Assembly: GCA_964016875.1 (NCBI GenBank)
Contig: OZ024721.1
Location: 11,338,109 to 11,402,108 of the forward strand
DNA length: 64,000 nucleotides
Origin: Fallopia convolvulus
Taxonomy: Eukaryota; Streptophyta; Magnoliopsida; Caryophyllales; Polygonaceae
Direction of reading: 5' to 3'
In this document: positions 22,679 through 34,558 of the stretch, piece after piece
Layout: each line of letters opens with the position of its first letter
Numbering within the stretch: position 1 is the first letter of the stretch
Position numbers and translations under genes: made by a program
Notes under the pieces: generated by a model
The model's input: only the letters and a program-made list of their open reading frames with translations
What the model was told of the DNA's origin: nothing
Database searches by the model: none

Positions 22679-25600
22679 CTAGTAGGGACGTCTGTCTAAA
22701 GCTTTAGTGAGAATGTCCGCATTTTTCTCTTCAGTTCTACAGTGTTCCATAGAGATGTTCCCATGTTCCACATTATCACGTAGAAAATGATGCCTAATGT
22801 CTATGTGCTTAGTACGAGAATGATGTACATGATTTTTAGATATGTTAATGGCACATGTATCGTCACATCTTATGGGAACTGGGCCAAAAGACATACCGCA
22901 ATCTTGAAGTTGGTACTTAAGCCATAGAACTTGGGAACAGCATGAGGCGGCAGCTACGTATTCCGCTTCGGTTGTGGAAAGTGCCACTGAGTTTTGTTTC
23001 TTTCATCCCCATGAGACTAGGCATGATCCAAGGAACTGGGCCATTCCTAAAGTGCTTTTTCGATCAACCAAGTTCCCAGCAAAATCTGCATCTGAGTATG
23101 GAACTAGCTCAAGGGAACTGTTCCTTGGATATCAAAGGCACAAGTTGTCGTTCCCTTTGAGGTACCTTAAAATTCTCTTCACCTCTTTCAGGTGTGATTC
23201 CTTAGGGTTAGCCTGAAAGCGTGCACATAGGCACACTGAAAACATGATATCGGGTCTACTAGCAGTTCAGTAGAGGAGAGACCCAATCATAACTTGAAAG
23301 TTCCTTTGATCTACACTTATACTTGTCTCATCTGCGTTGAGCCTTGAGTTTGGTGAGATGGGAGTGTCTATGGGCCTGGAGTGCTCCATCCTATACTTTA
23401 CCAGCATTTCTCTGATGTACTTTTGTTGATGAATCCTTGTTCCCTCCTTGGTTTGAGATATTTGAAGTCCTAAGAAGAACGTGAGTTCCCCTATGAGACT
23501 CATCTCGAATTCGCTACTCATCAAATTCTTAAACTTTTCAACAAGAAGTTCATTAGTAGCACCAAATACAATGCCATCAACATATACTTGAACAATTAAA
23601 ATGTCCTTTTATTCTTTCTTAATAAAGAGAGTTTTGTCTATGGAACCACGAAGGTATCCATTGGACAAGAGAAATTGGGCAAACCTGTCATACCATGCCC
23701 TGGGAGCTTGCTTGAGGCCATATAGGGCCCTCTCCAAGAAGTATACATGATCTAGGAAGTGCTCATCTTCAAAACCAGGTGGTTGTGCCACATAGACTTC
23801 TTCTTTGAGGTGCCCATTTAGGAACGCCGTCTTGACATCCATTTGATATAACTTGAAGCCTTTGTGGGAGGCGTATGCTATGAGGAGATGAATTGCTTGA
23901 ATTCTTGCAACTGGTGCGAAGGTCTCATCATAGTCGATTCCCTCCTCTTGTTTGTAACCTTGAGCAACCAGACGGGCCTTGTTCCTAGCGACAACCCCAG
24001 TGTCGTCAAGCTTGTTTCTGAAGACCCATCGAGTTCCTATGATGTTCTTGTTTTTGGGCCTAGGAACCAGTTTCCACACCTTGTTCCTCTCGAATTGGTG
24101 GAGTTCCTCTTACATGGCTTGAATCCAGTCTGGGTCCTTTAGAGATTCCTTGATGCTCTTGGGTTCCACCAGTGAGACAAAGGCATTGAAGGCACAAAAG
24201 TTTTTGAGAGATGAACGAGTCTGTACGCCTTTGTCATAGGGAGTGATGATGTTGTCGATGGTATGATCCTTCTTTTGGTGGTAGTTTCTGGTTTGAATGT
24301 GTGAGACGTCAATCTGTTCCCTTGTCTCTTCTTCATTTGCAACTTGGGTTTCCTCTTATTCATGGGAATAGTTGTTCTCAACTTCTTCACTAAGTGTCTC
24401 TTCAGGATTCTCCTCAGTGTTCCCTCGTTGTTCCCCCTGAACACTAGACTCTGGTATGGTTTCATTTTGGGGAATAAGAGAGTTGGATGCATCTTGAGGT
24501 TCTTCTGTTGAGGAAGGAACTTCGAAGGAGTCTTGATCCGTGAAATTTTGACCTCCTTCGTTGTTCACTGGTTGTGGGACGTTGGTCCCACTTGGATAAT
24601 CCTCATCTTGCTTTCTTGGCTCGTCATCGTCGTCTTCCTCTTCTTGTCTAACCAATTTGAACAAAGTTCCCTTTCCTTGGGAATCTGTTCCCATCTTTAC
24701 AGATTGTTCGTCGAAGATGACGTGAATGCTTTCCTCTATTTTCTTGGTTCTCTTGTTATAGACTCTGTATGCCTTGCTTTTGGAGGAATACCCTAGGAAG
24801 ATCCCTTCATCACTCCTTGGGTCAAACTTCCCAAGGTTTTCTTTGCCATTGTTGTGGACGAAGCATTTGCACCCAAACGTCTTGAGATGAGAGATGTTGG
24901 GCTTTCTTCCCTTGATCAACTCATATGATGTCTTCTTGATCATGGGACGAATCATGGCTCGATTTAGAATGTACGTAGCCGTGGAGATTGCTTCGGCCCA
25001 GAAGCTTTCGGGAACTCCACTCGCAAGCATCATGGTCCGAGCTATGTCTTCTAGAGTTTTGTTTTTCCTTTCCACCACGCCATTTTTCTGAGGAGTGCGA
25101 GGGGCCGAGAAGTTGTGGGATACACCGTTGTTGTCACAGTACCTTAGGAACTCTGAGTTTTTAAATTAAGTTCCATGATCAGATCCGAGAGCCTTGAGCT
25201 TTAATCCCATGCTAACTTCCATCCTCTTGATTAGAGTCTCAAACTCCTTGAATGCATCTGATTTTGATCTCAAGAAAATGACCCATGTAAATCTTGAAAA
25301 TCATCAATTAAAACATACATGTACCTTTTTCCACCATAGCTAGTGGTTTCCATGGGACCATAGAGATCCATGTGGATTAGCTCCAATAGCCTTGTTGTGC
25401 TCATGACCTTCTTTGGTTTGAAGGAGCTCCTGGTTTGCTTGCCACAAACACATGCATCATACATTTTGGCTCCCTCAATGTTGATTCGTGGGAGGCCAAT
25501 GACCAGGTCTTGTAAGTTGAGCTTCAGGATTTGATTGATGCCTGCATGGCCTAGTCGTTTGTGCCAGAGTTCCGTATCATCATGGGAGCTTGAGAGGCAC

Positions 25601-25986
25601 AACTTCCTTGGGGGTTCAAATTCTGTGTCCACCACATAGACATTGTTGGACCTCCTTCCTCTTAGAATGATTTTGTTGGTTTTCTTGTTGATGACCAAGC
25701 ATTCTTCCGAGTCAAAGGTGACAATGTTGTTCCCTTGATCACATATCTGAGATACACTCAAGAGATTGTATCCTAGATCCTTCACCAGATTGACATTGCT
25801 GATCTTGATTGATTTGTTGAGTAGTACTTCCCCTGTTCCTATGATTTCTCCTTTATTCTTGTTGCCAAAGGACACATGGCCTCCTTCGGCTTTTGTGTGG
25901 AGTGAGGTGAGATTGTCTTTGTTCCCAGTCATATGATTTGAACAGCCACTATCAATGACCCATGTGATGTTCCCCCTCACTGCCAC
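22679..25986 (-). pseudogene. Ty1/copia pol: protease, integrase, RT, RNase H (broken)
   Basis: In order on the minus strand: protease with WVIDSGCSNHMTG (about 25960); the GAG-pre-integrase zinc site ELWHKRLGHAG ... C-x-C-G-K (25570-25430); integrase start DLYGPM...GGKRYMYVLIDDF (25380-25290); a frameshifted stretch (25270-25080); the integrase C-part with MVERKNKTLEDIARTMM and FLGYSSKSKAYRVYN (25078-24720); RT with WVFRNKLD, KARLVAQGY, MDVKTAFLNG and YGLKQAPRAWY (24030-23680); and RNase H with SKKQNSVALSTTEAEYVA (22990). The RT box reads YVDG instead of YVDD (codon at 23573-23575 on minus is GGC). Stops lie near 23606, 23265 and 23140. Dead copy. Confidence 0.9.
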
Positions 25987-25989
25987 CTA

Positions 25990-27920
25990 CAAGAAGAGTT
26001 AGTTTTTGATGACCCAGGCAACCTGGTCCCTTACAAGGAAAGACAGTTTCAAATAAGACATAATCAACAATATTGATATCACGAGTGTTCCTAGAGTCAA
26101 AGGCAAAGTTCCTATGTTGGTTCCCATTAGTGGGACCTCTAGCAGGTTTTTTGGTTTTTCGGTTTTGCCTGTTCCAATACTTGTGATTTCTTTGAGTTTG
26201 AGCTTTTGCTTTGGGACAACTTTCTTTGTAGTGCCCACGAGCACCACAATTCCAGCAGGTCTTGTAGTATTCTCCTAGGTAGTGCTTATGATGGGGTCTT
26301 TGTATCTTGTTCCTATCCATGGTTTCCTTATTGTAGACCTTTGACCCGTTTTCCTGGGCTATTTGGACATAGAGTTTATGCCTAGTGTTCCTAGTGTAAT
26401 AGTCCCTCTCTCCATTTACCCCACTTTCCAAGACACATATTTTTTCTTCTAGATGGGCGTTCTTTTGTTTTTCACATTGGAGTTCTAGGGCTCTACACTC
26501 ATTTATCTCCTGCTCACTTAAAGGAGACTTCCCATTCTTTGGGCACTCATACTTATACCCAATCCCATGCTTGGCTGGGACAAACTTTGTTTGGGAACTC
26601 GAAGCTTCGGGATTTTCATTTCCCTTGCTCAACTTTTGTAGGAACTCATTTTTATCACCCTCTATGGTCTTAATCTCATCCTCAAGGGATACTATATGGG
26701 ACAAGTAAGCCTGAAGCTTCTCAATTAGTTGCACACAATTGGAACAGGATTCAAGACCAACTAACTCAGCGTTTATGTGTTCCGATTCATCTAGCTTCTT
26801 TTGAAATTTTATGTTATCCTTAACAAGACTAGTAAGCAGTTTCAATAACTCAGGTTTTTCATAGTTAGCTAAGGAAGCAAGAACAGATTCAGTGGTTACC
26901 TCACTGGGTTGTTCCCTAGTGGTTTCTCCTAGAGCCATTGCACACATGTCTGGGTGTGCCCAAGATTCGGGATCTTCGTCCTCATCATCGCTCCAGGTGG
27001 CAATGTAGGCCTTCTTCCCTTTCTTGTAGCATTTGTAGCATGTGACATCCGAGAGGTCCTTCTCAGCTTGGCTTTCTTTGGGAACTTTGACCCTTCTATG
27101 AGTTCCCATATCCCTTTTTGAACTATCCTTTGTTGTAAAAGGATCAAAGGGCCTTTGTGACAAGGACGAGTTCCTCGTCTTATTCTTCCTCGGAATCTTC
27201 ATGTTGTTCTTGAACCGACTTGAGCATCTTTTCTAGTTTTAAGGCAATTCCTTTGTGTGCCCTTTCTTGCTCCTTGTCGTCCTGTTTCCTTTTTTCATGA
27301 CCCACTAGCTTTCCAAAGACTTGGTGAAGCATGAGGGTCCTATTCTCAAGATTCTCTTTGAACATGGTCCTTTCATTGGCCCATTCACCAGTTAGGCCAT
27401 TGAAGAGCTAGTGAACCTTCATCTTGTCAGTGATCTCTTCCTTTGTGATCCCAAGTCCAGCGAGCTTGGTACATAAGCCTTCGAAGCGAGATTGGTAGCT
27501 ATTGACTGATTCTCCCACTTCCATTCGGAAGTTGAAGAACTCCCTTCTGGCGTTCATCTGGAGGTCCTCTCTAAGGTCAGAGTTCCCAATGTGCATTTGT
27601 TGGATGGCTTCCCACATCTATTTTGCCGTTTCAATGTTTGCTACCCTGACACAGTCTTGTACTGATATGGCATTCTTGAGATACTCTTCGTCTTTGAAGT
27701 TTTCTTCCATGCACTTCCATTCGTTTGGCCTCCATTTGGTGAAGTCGTTGCGAATGGTTGGGTCTACCTCGAAGTTCCCTACTTCAATGACATACCAAGA
27801 GTGAAAGTCGTGGCTTCGCATCTAGTCCTTCATTTTGTGTTGCCAATTTTCGAACCTTCCGGTGATAAGCCTTGGAGGCTTGTTATTCCCATGTCCAACC
27901 TGAGTAAGTTCTTTAGACAT
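25990..27920 (-). pseudogene. Ty1/copia gag (broken)
   Basis: Starts at ATG 27920 (MSKELTQVGHGNNKPPRL), close to the primer site. The UBN2-type gag follows with RFENWQHKMKD, a stop, WYVIEVG, then MWEAIQQMH and the region NSYQSRFEGLCTKLAGLG. Stops in frame at about 27824, 27617, 27407 and 27180. After the last, the frame shifts and resumes at 27202. The first zinc knuckle is truncated (CYKCYKKGKKAYIATWSD, the His and last Cys missing); the second is intact, CWNCGARGHYKESC (26260-26215). A coiled-coil-like Glu/Lys region fills 26900-26450. Confidence 0.85.
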
Positions 27921-27960
27921 CCTGTAACCTGTGATACTAACACAGAAAATCTAGGGCGTT

Positions 27961-27975
27961 CCTGCTCTGATACCA
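27961..27975 (-). other. Primer-binding site of the copia element
   Basis: The minus strand reads TGGTATCAGAGCAGG two bases from the LTR, complementary to the initiator-Met tRNA end used by many plant copia elements. Confidence 0.85.
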
Positions 27976-27977
27976 AC

Positions 27978-28941
27978 TATTGGATCGATACGCGTTAGTG
28001 AGAGCTTGGGAACTGGCGGTTAAGCTGTGCCCAAGGCAGCGGAAGTATAATAATAAGCAAGTGAACAGAATGCAGTTGATACAATTCCTTTATAGAGGAA
28101 CCCAACAACAACCAACTAGTTGTGTGGGTAAACCTCTACCTCCGCTTGGAGGATTTTGAACGATCTTCTTATCTTATTGATTGTTCCCTAGTTACAAAGG
28201 CAAGACTTACACTTCTCTATTCCTAACAGTTCTACCTAACTCTAGCAACACTAATAACTCTTCTCAGCCTTGTTCCTAAGCGAACACTTCAACTAAGCCT
28301 AAGACAAATCGAACCTTACACCTTGAGCTTAATGTCTCAGTTCCCTATCTCCTGGGAACTTGGATTTTCCGTCGTCGAGATCGAACACTCGCCGCCGGGG
28401 ACTTCTCTTCTCTTGTCTTCCTTTCTTTCTTTGTAAGTGAGTGTGAGTTCTGGGAGAAGTGCTTAATCCAAGCACTATTCATTTGGCTTTATACTCGTCC
28501 TTGCTTGGGCTGCAATCTTGACTTTCATTGTGTCTGAAATGCGCTTTCTCTTCCATGCCAAGTCTTTGTCCTTCACATGTGACTTGATTTGAATTGAGTC
28601 AACTTTGAGAATCAATCGGGCCGTTAGATCACTCGCTTCAGACTGAGCTCTTGTTTTGTCTGAGACATGATCCCGTGATTTGCGCTGAGTGGTTCTGTTT
28701 GCACATGTGAGTTCCCATGAGATGGGAACTGTTCTCTCCAGAGTTCCTTTGATAGGAACTCTTCGTCATCTATTCATGTGTTCCTTTAGCATTCTTGGAG
28801 ATTCTTCATTAGACCTAGTGTTCCTTAGAAATATTTGAGTGTAACACGTTAGTTCCCGTATGGAGTTTGTCATTGTCAAAACTGGAGACTAGTATCGTTG
28901 TTCCGATGTTTGGAACCAAAGTTCCCAACACCGTCCCAACC
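27978..28941 (-). repeat. 5' LTR of the copia element
   Basis: Matches 18983-19962 over its full length, with scattered substitutions and small indels (for example the CTTTCTTTCTTT run is shorter). The terminal bases have mutated at both ends. The minus-strand TATAAAGG at 28087-28094 is the likely core promoter. The many differences between the LTRs show an old insertion. Confidence 0.9.
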
Positions 28942-28946
28942 ATAAT

Positions 28947-29630
28947 CACCCTCTTAAATTAAAAAAAAACATTAATTTTATCCTAAGAAACATCAAAACA
29001 AACAAAGTTCTAATTATATAATGTAATCTAAAGACAATATATACTCTAATCCCTTCAATATATCTCTTTCCTAATACGTCTTCAAAGTTGTTGGAATACC
29101 TCCTTACACATGGATAGTTGAGAGATAAAATAAACTAGTATTTAAGTCTAAGGACTATTCCTCCTATTATCAAGATGGAACCCCGCTATGCTTACATGCT
29201 GGACTTATATGTGTATGACCCTCAGATTTATGTCTCACAAAATTTTACATGATATAAGAGTAGATTGTTAGGTTTTAGGCTCGTATTCTGGTTGTTTGGG
29301 GTTGGATTTAACGATTGATGTTACCCGCTCGTTTCTTAGGTTCAATTGACTGACTATATATAAAGAGATTGAGATGCCACCCACAGAGTTTAACAACAGT
29401 AGTCAAGACTTGTTGAGTGTGAAAACTAATGGTGAAGACACATCGCAAGAAGATTAAGACCGTATGTTCATTTTATTTAGAGGCTTAGTTTCACCCAACA
29501 ATTGACAAATTTAATATGTACACATTTTACACCTAAAGTGGGTTACATAACGCTCTCTCTATATACTAGTCTTCCCTGGTGCAGAACTCTTCTCTCCCCA
29601 ACTTAATTACTTTCCTCTTCTAAGTAAAAA
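28947..29630 (+). promoter_or_regulatory. Flanking host sequence, possibly the promoter of the UGT-like gene
   Basis: This AT-rich stretch without ORFs lies between the copia TSD and the ATG at 29631. A CTCTCTCTATATACTAG TATA-like site at 29550-29566 precedes the ATG by ~65-80 bp, with a CTTCTCTCCCC pyrimidine-rich leader. No other structure was recognised. Confidence 0.35.
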
Positions 29631-29763
29631 ATGTCAGCATCCACCACCACAAGACGATGGCACGTGGCACATTGCCCGTTCCCGTTCACGTCCCACCCAA
29701 CCAACATGCTCGTCTTCGCCAAGAAGATTGCCGCCTACGCCTTGACACCTAGATCAGCCGCCA
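29631..29763 (+). pseudogene. N-terminus of a UDP-glycosyltransferase-like gene, cut by a retrotransposon
   Basis: The ATG at 29631 opens a frame reading MSASTTTRRWHVAHCPFPFT followed by SHPTNMLVFAKKIAAYA. This matches the start of flavonoid-type family-1 glycosyltransferases: a hydrophobic strand, a PFPF(S/T)SH motif holding the catalytic His, and an (L/M)(L/V)x(L/F)xxK(I/L)A helix. In such enzymes the His deprotonates the acceptor hydroxyl. The frame is cut after 44 residues by the LTR beginning TGTTGG at 29764 and ends 7 codons inside it. No downstream part of the gene was found to the right. GC content and codon use differ from the neighbours, as expected for a host exon. Family call rests on this short segment only. 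Confidence 0.55.
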
Positions 29764-30730
29764 TGTTGGATCATAAGTGTTAGTTTGGAGTTGGGAAGAG
29801 AAGTTGAACTGTTCTCAATCCAGCGGAAACAAGAAAATCAAGAGTAAATAAATAGGATGGGACACAGTTCCTTTATAGAGGAATCAACTACAACCAACTA
29901 GTTGTATGGGTAAATCTCTACTTCCTCTTGGAGGATTTTTAATGACTTTCTTCTTTTATTGATTGTTTACTTAGCTAGTACAAGGCAAAGTTCAAATTTC
30001 TATGTTCCTAGCATTATCCGAACTCTAGGAACACTAATGAACTTTCTCGACCTAAGTACTAATAACAACAAATCAACTAGAATCAGAAAACCAAACCTTA
30101 CACTTCACTTTCTCTACTCAGTTCCCTAGCTTCAGGGAACAAACTCTTCGTTGTCATCAAGATCAAACACTCGCCATCGGGGACTTCTCTAAACTTCTTC
30201 TTTCTTGGCTCCTTTAGGGTTGCTTGAGGCATTTATGAGAAGTAATTTGCAAGAGCACTATTCATCAACTTATATAGTTGTGTGATGCTTGAGGCTAAAA
30301 CTTATCTTCTTTTTGCTCTTGTCCAATTTTTCCATTGTCTTGCTCTCCAAGTATGTGTACTACCTCCACATATGATTCATTTGAAAATTTTCAACTCTTG
30401 AAGCTCATCGGATGTTTTATCAATCGGCTCTGTCTGAGGAATAGATTGCGCCTCGGTTTTGTCTGGAATAGGTTTCCGTAATTCACACTGAGTTGTTTTT
30501 GTCTTCACATGTGAGTTCCCTTGATGGGAACTTCTTCTTTTGGCTTTTATTCTAGTTCTTTTTGTCCTGCTTTTGAGTACCCTTGAGACAACATCTGTTT
30601 GACCTGGAGTTCCCTTAAAATATTTGGATATAACACATTAGTTCACTAATGACGTTTCTCATCATTAAAACTTAGAGTTCGATCGTTGTTCCGATGTTGT
30701 AAAACTTGAGTTCCCAACGCCGTCTCAACA
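29764..30730 (-). repeat. 3' LTR of a second copia element (967 bp)
   Basis: Starts TGTTGGATCATAAGTG and ends CGCCGTCTCAACA. It is clearly related to the LTRs of the element at 18983-28941 but more diverged from them than they are from each other, including the shared ACCAACTAGTTGT block (29896) and GTTGTTCCGATGTT (30683). Minus-strand internal sequence follows on the right. The other LTR was not found in the window. Confidence 0.88.
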
Positions 30731-31116
30731 TGATCTTGCCCTTTAGTTCAATGTATTTAATGAGAAAGAGATGCATCAGAGTTTCGTTCCGAAAAAAAAA
30801 TCAAGTGCAATACATGTGTGTAATAAGTTCTTTAGGGAATTCCACTTCTATACACAAGGTAGTTTAACTTAGCATTTTTGGCAAATAGTCCCTCCTTAGC
30901 AAAAGCATTTGTAAGATAACTTAAACAACGAATCTCTCAGATTCTCCTTCCCTCTTTTGGCATCATTGAAAAGTGAAATTCCATGACTAAGAAAACAAAT
31001 AGGACATGTATTCAAACTAAAACATCATTCATTACTTGGGCAAATCATTTGTACAATACAAAACTAGAATTACATTTTGTGAGGGAGAGAGAGTGTAAGG
31101 GAACAAAAGAGCAAGA

Positions 31117-31746
31117 TCATGGGTCCTGAACTTTGAGCAGGTCCCTTACTTTAGTCAACACTTCCAAAATGCGATCATTGGTGACAACGATGTGGTGAAG
31201 CAAAGAGGTGTTCCCAACTATTGCTTCACATGCAGGTAGACATGTCGTTGGCTATTCTACTGGAGCCTTAGAGTTTTTGAGCTTTTGAATCACAATCATG
31301 TCCAACTCCCTGACTGAGTTCCATTTCTTCCCTCGATTCATCATAGAGACCTTCTTTAAGAAGGAACTTCTTCACCAAAGTGGCATAGGCAAGAGAGTGG
31401 GAAGGCATGCCCATGCACTTCTCCATGGGCCCAAGAATAATTCTGGGCAGATTGATGGGCTCGCGGTGGAGGAAGAAGTCGAGGAGGATGGCATCTTGGA
31501 TGTTCAGTTGGTTCCTCTTCTCTTGTCGTGGGATCACAAACTTAATGATGAACTGGTGAACCAACATCGCGATCAAGGAGAGGTTGTAAGTGGTGAGACC
31601 CTTGGTGGAAACACGTCCATCATATAGACGAAGAAGAATCCCATCTCTGCTGAAAGTGTCCCAGTTTTTGACAAGGACGAAGTCCATGCCATCTCCAGTA
31701 ACATTCAAGAGGCGGCGTATGTTGGTTGTTGTAAAGATGAACTCAT
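31117..31746 (-). pseudogene. Extra 3' ORF of the second copia element, part 1 (C-terminal side)
   Basis: The minus-strand frame 31746-31268 encodes FIFTTTNIRRLLNVTG, then DGILLRLYDGRVSTKGLTTY, a hydrophobic MLVHQFIIKFVIPR segment, DAILLDFFLHREPINLPRII and LAYATLVKKFLL. This order resembles the 'putative plant transposon protein' domain often seen in uncharacterised plant retroelement proteins. A frameshift near 31260 leads to the tail VGNTSLLHHIVV, ending at TGA 31117-31119, homologous to the tail of the first element's extra ORF. The N-terminal side is displaced to 34325 by the solo LTR; the frame matches across the insertion. Confidence 0.65.
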
Positions 31747-32642
31747 TGTAATATTCGGACAACTTTTTGGATAAAGTTCCAAAACCTAGTTAATTTTTAT
31801 AACTATTAAAGATTGTTTTTACTTGATTATTAGGGTTTCGACCCTAGCCTTTTAGTAAAACTATTTTGGAAGAATAATTACACGATCACTAGACTAATTT
31901 CATGTAATATATAGACACCCAACTAGAAATAAACTTAACTTGTGAATTACTTTCTTCTATGTAATTGTTGGGACAATCGTTAGTTTAGTATAATTTTATT
32001 AAGTATTCACACTTTTATGTAGCCGACTTTTGTCTCTCGTATATATACATGTATTCCCACCTTATTTAGCCATTGTGTTTGACTTTTCAAGCCACATTCC
32101 ACACAAACTTTTTTTCCTTCGTTCTTAAGGGATTTCCACTGCCTCACCTCTCTTAAAAGTGTTTACTTCTCAAGACAAAGTGATACATGTTCCTTCTTGG
32201 ATAACAATCACGTTCCATCGCCATAGCCTTGCAAGTATGCTTACTAAGCAAGTTCTTCTATTATCTTCTACCAAAAAAAAAAAGCAAGTTCTTCTATTAT
32301 CCTTGTTTTTAGCTGCTTTAGCCTCTCTTTCACCTTCGATCTCACAAGCTAGTGTCCAGCCACTATACTATCTTTTATTCCTTCTTAGCTGAACAACTCC
32401 AACAGCCTGTTCGCGCCTCCGTAACTTGATCGTCGTCTCGTTATCAACTCCGGCAACCTTCGGTGGATTCATTGCTTGCTTTATCAAGCCATCGCTACAA
32501 TCAGCTCTAGGTTGACATCGTGGTCGTTGCCTTCACACGGGTATTGCCTCTTTTGACAAATTAATTGATGCTTTACTCGAGGTCGCTAGAGGTGCGCGTC
32601 TATTTGTAGCTTGGGCCATGCTCTTTTTTTAAGAGGATTATT

Positions 32643-32714
<72 letters not shown>

Positions 32715-34319
32715 GAGAGTTGAGTAAAAGTTGAGCTAACAGGGGCAAAGCTATCTTGGAAGAGGTAGAAGAAGAATTGATTTAATTATGGGAATTGTTA
32801 ATAGATGCTTAGTTTAATTAGCTTTATTTGACAATTCCTTATATACATGAAAGGGTGGCATTTGTTCGATCACCTATATATTATCTTTTAAATTGGTTGA
32901 TGTGTTCTCTTGAAAGTTGGAGGTACTTAAATAGATTAATTAGGTTAAGTAGCTACTTGATTAAGTTAGGTTAGGTTGTTAGGAGTTACTAATTTAGTAG
33001 GAAAGCATTATGTAAAGTAATAGCGAGTTAAGTAGCTTGTTTGATAGATTTATATAGGAAACGGGTTAGTTTGGGTCCTGTCATTTTAATTCGAAATAGT
33101 TCAACTATCCTTTCCTAATATGTGTTATTCTAATTCTTAGCCATCTAGTTGACCATGTCCATTCCGATATCGTGGGGAATTTTCATTTAAGGTAAGTCAC
33201 TTAGACTTACTTAGTTATCAATTTTGATGTGTGTTGGATGTGTAGATATGATGTGTAGAACTGTATTTTGGTATTCATTCTTATATATTATGTATGTCTA
33301 TTTGAAAATAATTCGTTATTTTGGAAAAATATAATAGATGAATAATATTTTGTATTTTATTCGGATTTCTAACATTGGCACCTAACCGATACGACTATGA
33401 TTAGGGATAGTCGGGAAGGCGGAGACATCCCTAACCTAGTGGTATGTCAAGGAGGGCCCCTTAAAAATTATAATAAAATGTTTTGGCGAGTGCTCCCGAG
33501 GAGGCTTGACCAGGGGTAAGAAGGTGAATGATGAGGGTGTGAGTGGTTCGGATAAACGGTGGAGGCCGCCGTCCACTACCCCACGTAAGGCTGGAGGATG
33601 CCATGCTTGTTTAATAAATTATGTCGATTGACAATTGATGAGTTGCGATTGAACAATTATTGAGACGAAAAATGATTGAGGTGATACTTAAGTGAAATGA
33701 TGTGCTATTATTAGTATGCATTGTATGGTTGTAGTATTATTATGTGCGTTTTATAATTATAAGTATTGTTGTGCGTTTGTTGGCTATGGTGAATGTTCTA
33801 TATGTGAACTATTATATTACGACTCTTATTATGTAATTGAATAAATTGATTTTGCTTCTGCATGTTGCATTTACTATCCAGTGCATATTGAAATTGTTAG
33901 CTAACCCTTCGGGTGTTGTTTTTCTTTAGGTAATCAATCTGTAATGAACAATGCTCCAAGGAATCTTCTCCAAGATGATGGTGAGCCATATCGACGTGGT
34001 GTGTCTTAGGATGCAGTCGGATAATGTTTTGTAGGATTGTAGGTCCTAGGAGTCTATGTTATCTTGTTAAGTTAGATGTTTGTAAATATTGGTTAAAGTT
34101 TAGAGATCAGAATTGAGAGTTGTGTTGGAGTGGGTTAATGCATACGTGCATGACTTTGTTACTTTTAAAGAAACATAGTTGGATGTTTTTCTTGTATTTT
34201 TCGTCGTGCCTTTCTTGCAAGGTCCCGTATTGTGAAATTGTTGTTAAATTAGCCTGAGTGGACTCAAGTGAGGTCCACAACCAAGTGACATTCTGGTATT
34301 CAAAAACCGGGGTGTTACA
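31747..34319 (+). repeat. Solo Ty3/gypsy LTR, 2,573 bp
   Basis: Starts TGTAATATTCGG, ends AACCGGGGTGTTACA, and is flanked by the perfect TSD CTCAT (31742-31746, 34320-34324). No internal region remains, so it is a solo LTR formed by LTR-LTR recombination. It shares the GGCGAGTGCTC...GAGGCTTGACC block (33484), a GGTAAGTCAC donor-like site (33191) and the closing block with the LTRs at 6944-9437 and 13036-15416. A TATATATACATG candidate TATA lies at 32040. The ORF at 32159-32392 has no domain. Confidence 0.92.
32645..32710. repeat. (TA)n microsatellite
   Basis: About 33 uninterrupted TA units inside the solo LTR. Confidence 0.98.
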
Positions 34320-34324
34320 CTCAT

Positions 34325-34409
34325 CACCCTTGATTGTGAGAGGTCTCGTCGTGTCGTCCTTAGAGACATGGAAGGAAGAGTAGAAGAGTCGGACTTGGAC
34401 AGGGTTGGA
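34325..34409 (-). pseudogene. Extra 3' ORF of the second copia element, part 2 (N-terminal side)
   Basis: On the minus strand this stretch is open in the frame that continues part 1 across the CTCAT duplication, reading VRLFYSSFHVSKDD and then LTIKGDEF. The V-x-x-F-Y-S and I-K-G-x-x-F spacing is the expected beginning of the domain described for part 1. At about 34410 it is abruptly joined to CACTA transposase sequence, so the rest of the element is lost. Confidence 0.6.
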
Positions 34410-34553
34410 CCTGGAACATCGAGAATGGTGAAAAATACATTATAAAAGACTTTTTAATGTGCATAGAATCAAGATTATATCTTATCCACAGAATTTCCCA
34501 GTATGGTAGGTCCTAGAAAATGCATTTCTTCTTGCAACCCAAAACTCTACTCA
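34410..34553 (-). pseudogene. CACTA TNP2 transposase fragment
   Basis: Roughly three quarters of the bases match 50040-50190, the TNP2 exon that encodes DVMHIEKNFFDNVFFTIL. It starts at ACATCGAGAATGGTGAA and ends at AACTCTACTCACC. The frame is disrupted. It is a small piece of another copy of a TNP2-type element. Confidence 0.75.
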
Positions 34554-34558
34554 CCACG

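Larger units (their letters stand above)
18983..28941 (-). mobile_element. Complete Ty1/copia retrotransposon (Sirevirus-like), 9,959 bp
   Basis: Flanked by a perfect 5-bp TSD ATAAT (18978-18982, 28942-28946). LTRs lie at 18983-19962 and 27978-28941; coding order on the minus strand is gag, protease, integrase, RT, RNase H, then an extra 3' ORF. This order (integrase before RT) is the copia type, and the extra ORF plus a primer site for initiator-Met tRNA suit a Sirevirus-like lineage. Multiple stops and frameshifts make it non-functional. The outer LTR dinucleotides have decayed (TG to TA and CA to CC in the right LTR, as read on plus). Confidence 0.92.

Noticed and set aside
31904..31920. 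Alternative start TGTAATATATAG for the solo LTR
   Set aside because: No matching TSD; the start at 31747 has a perfect CTCAT duplication and restores the interrupted frame.
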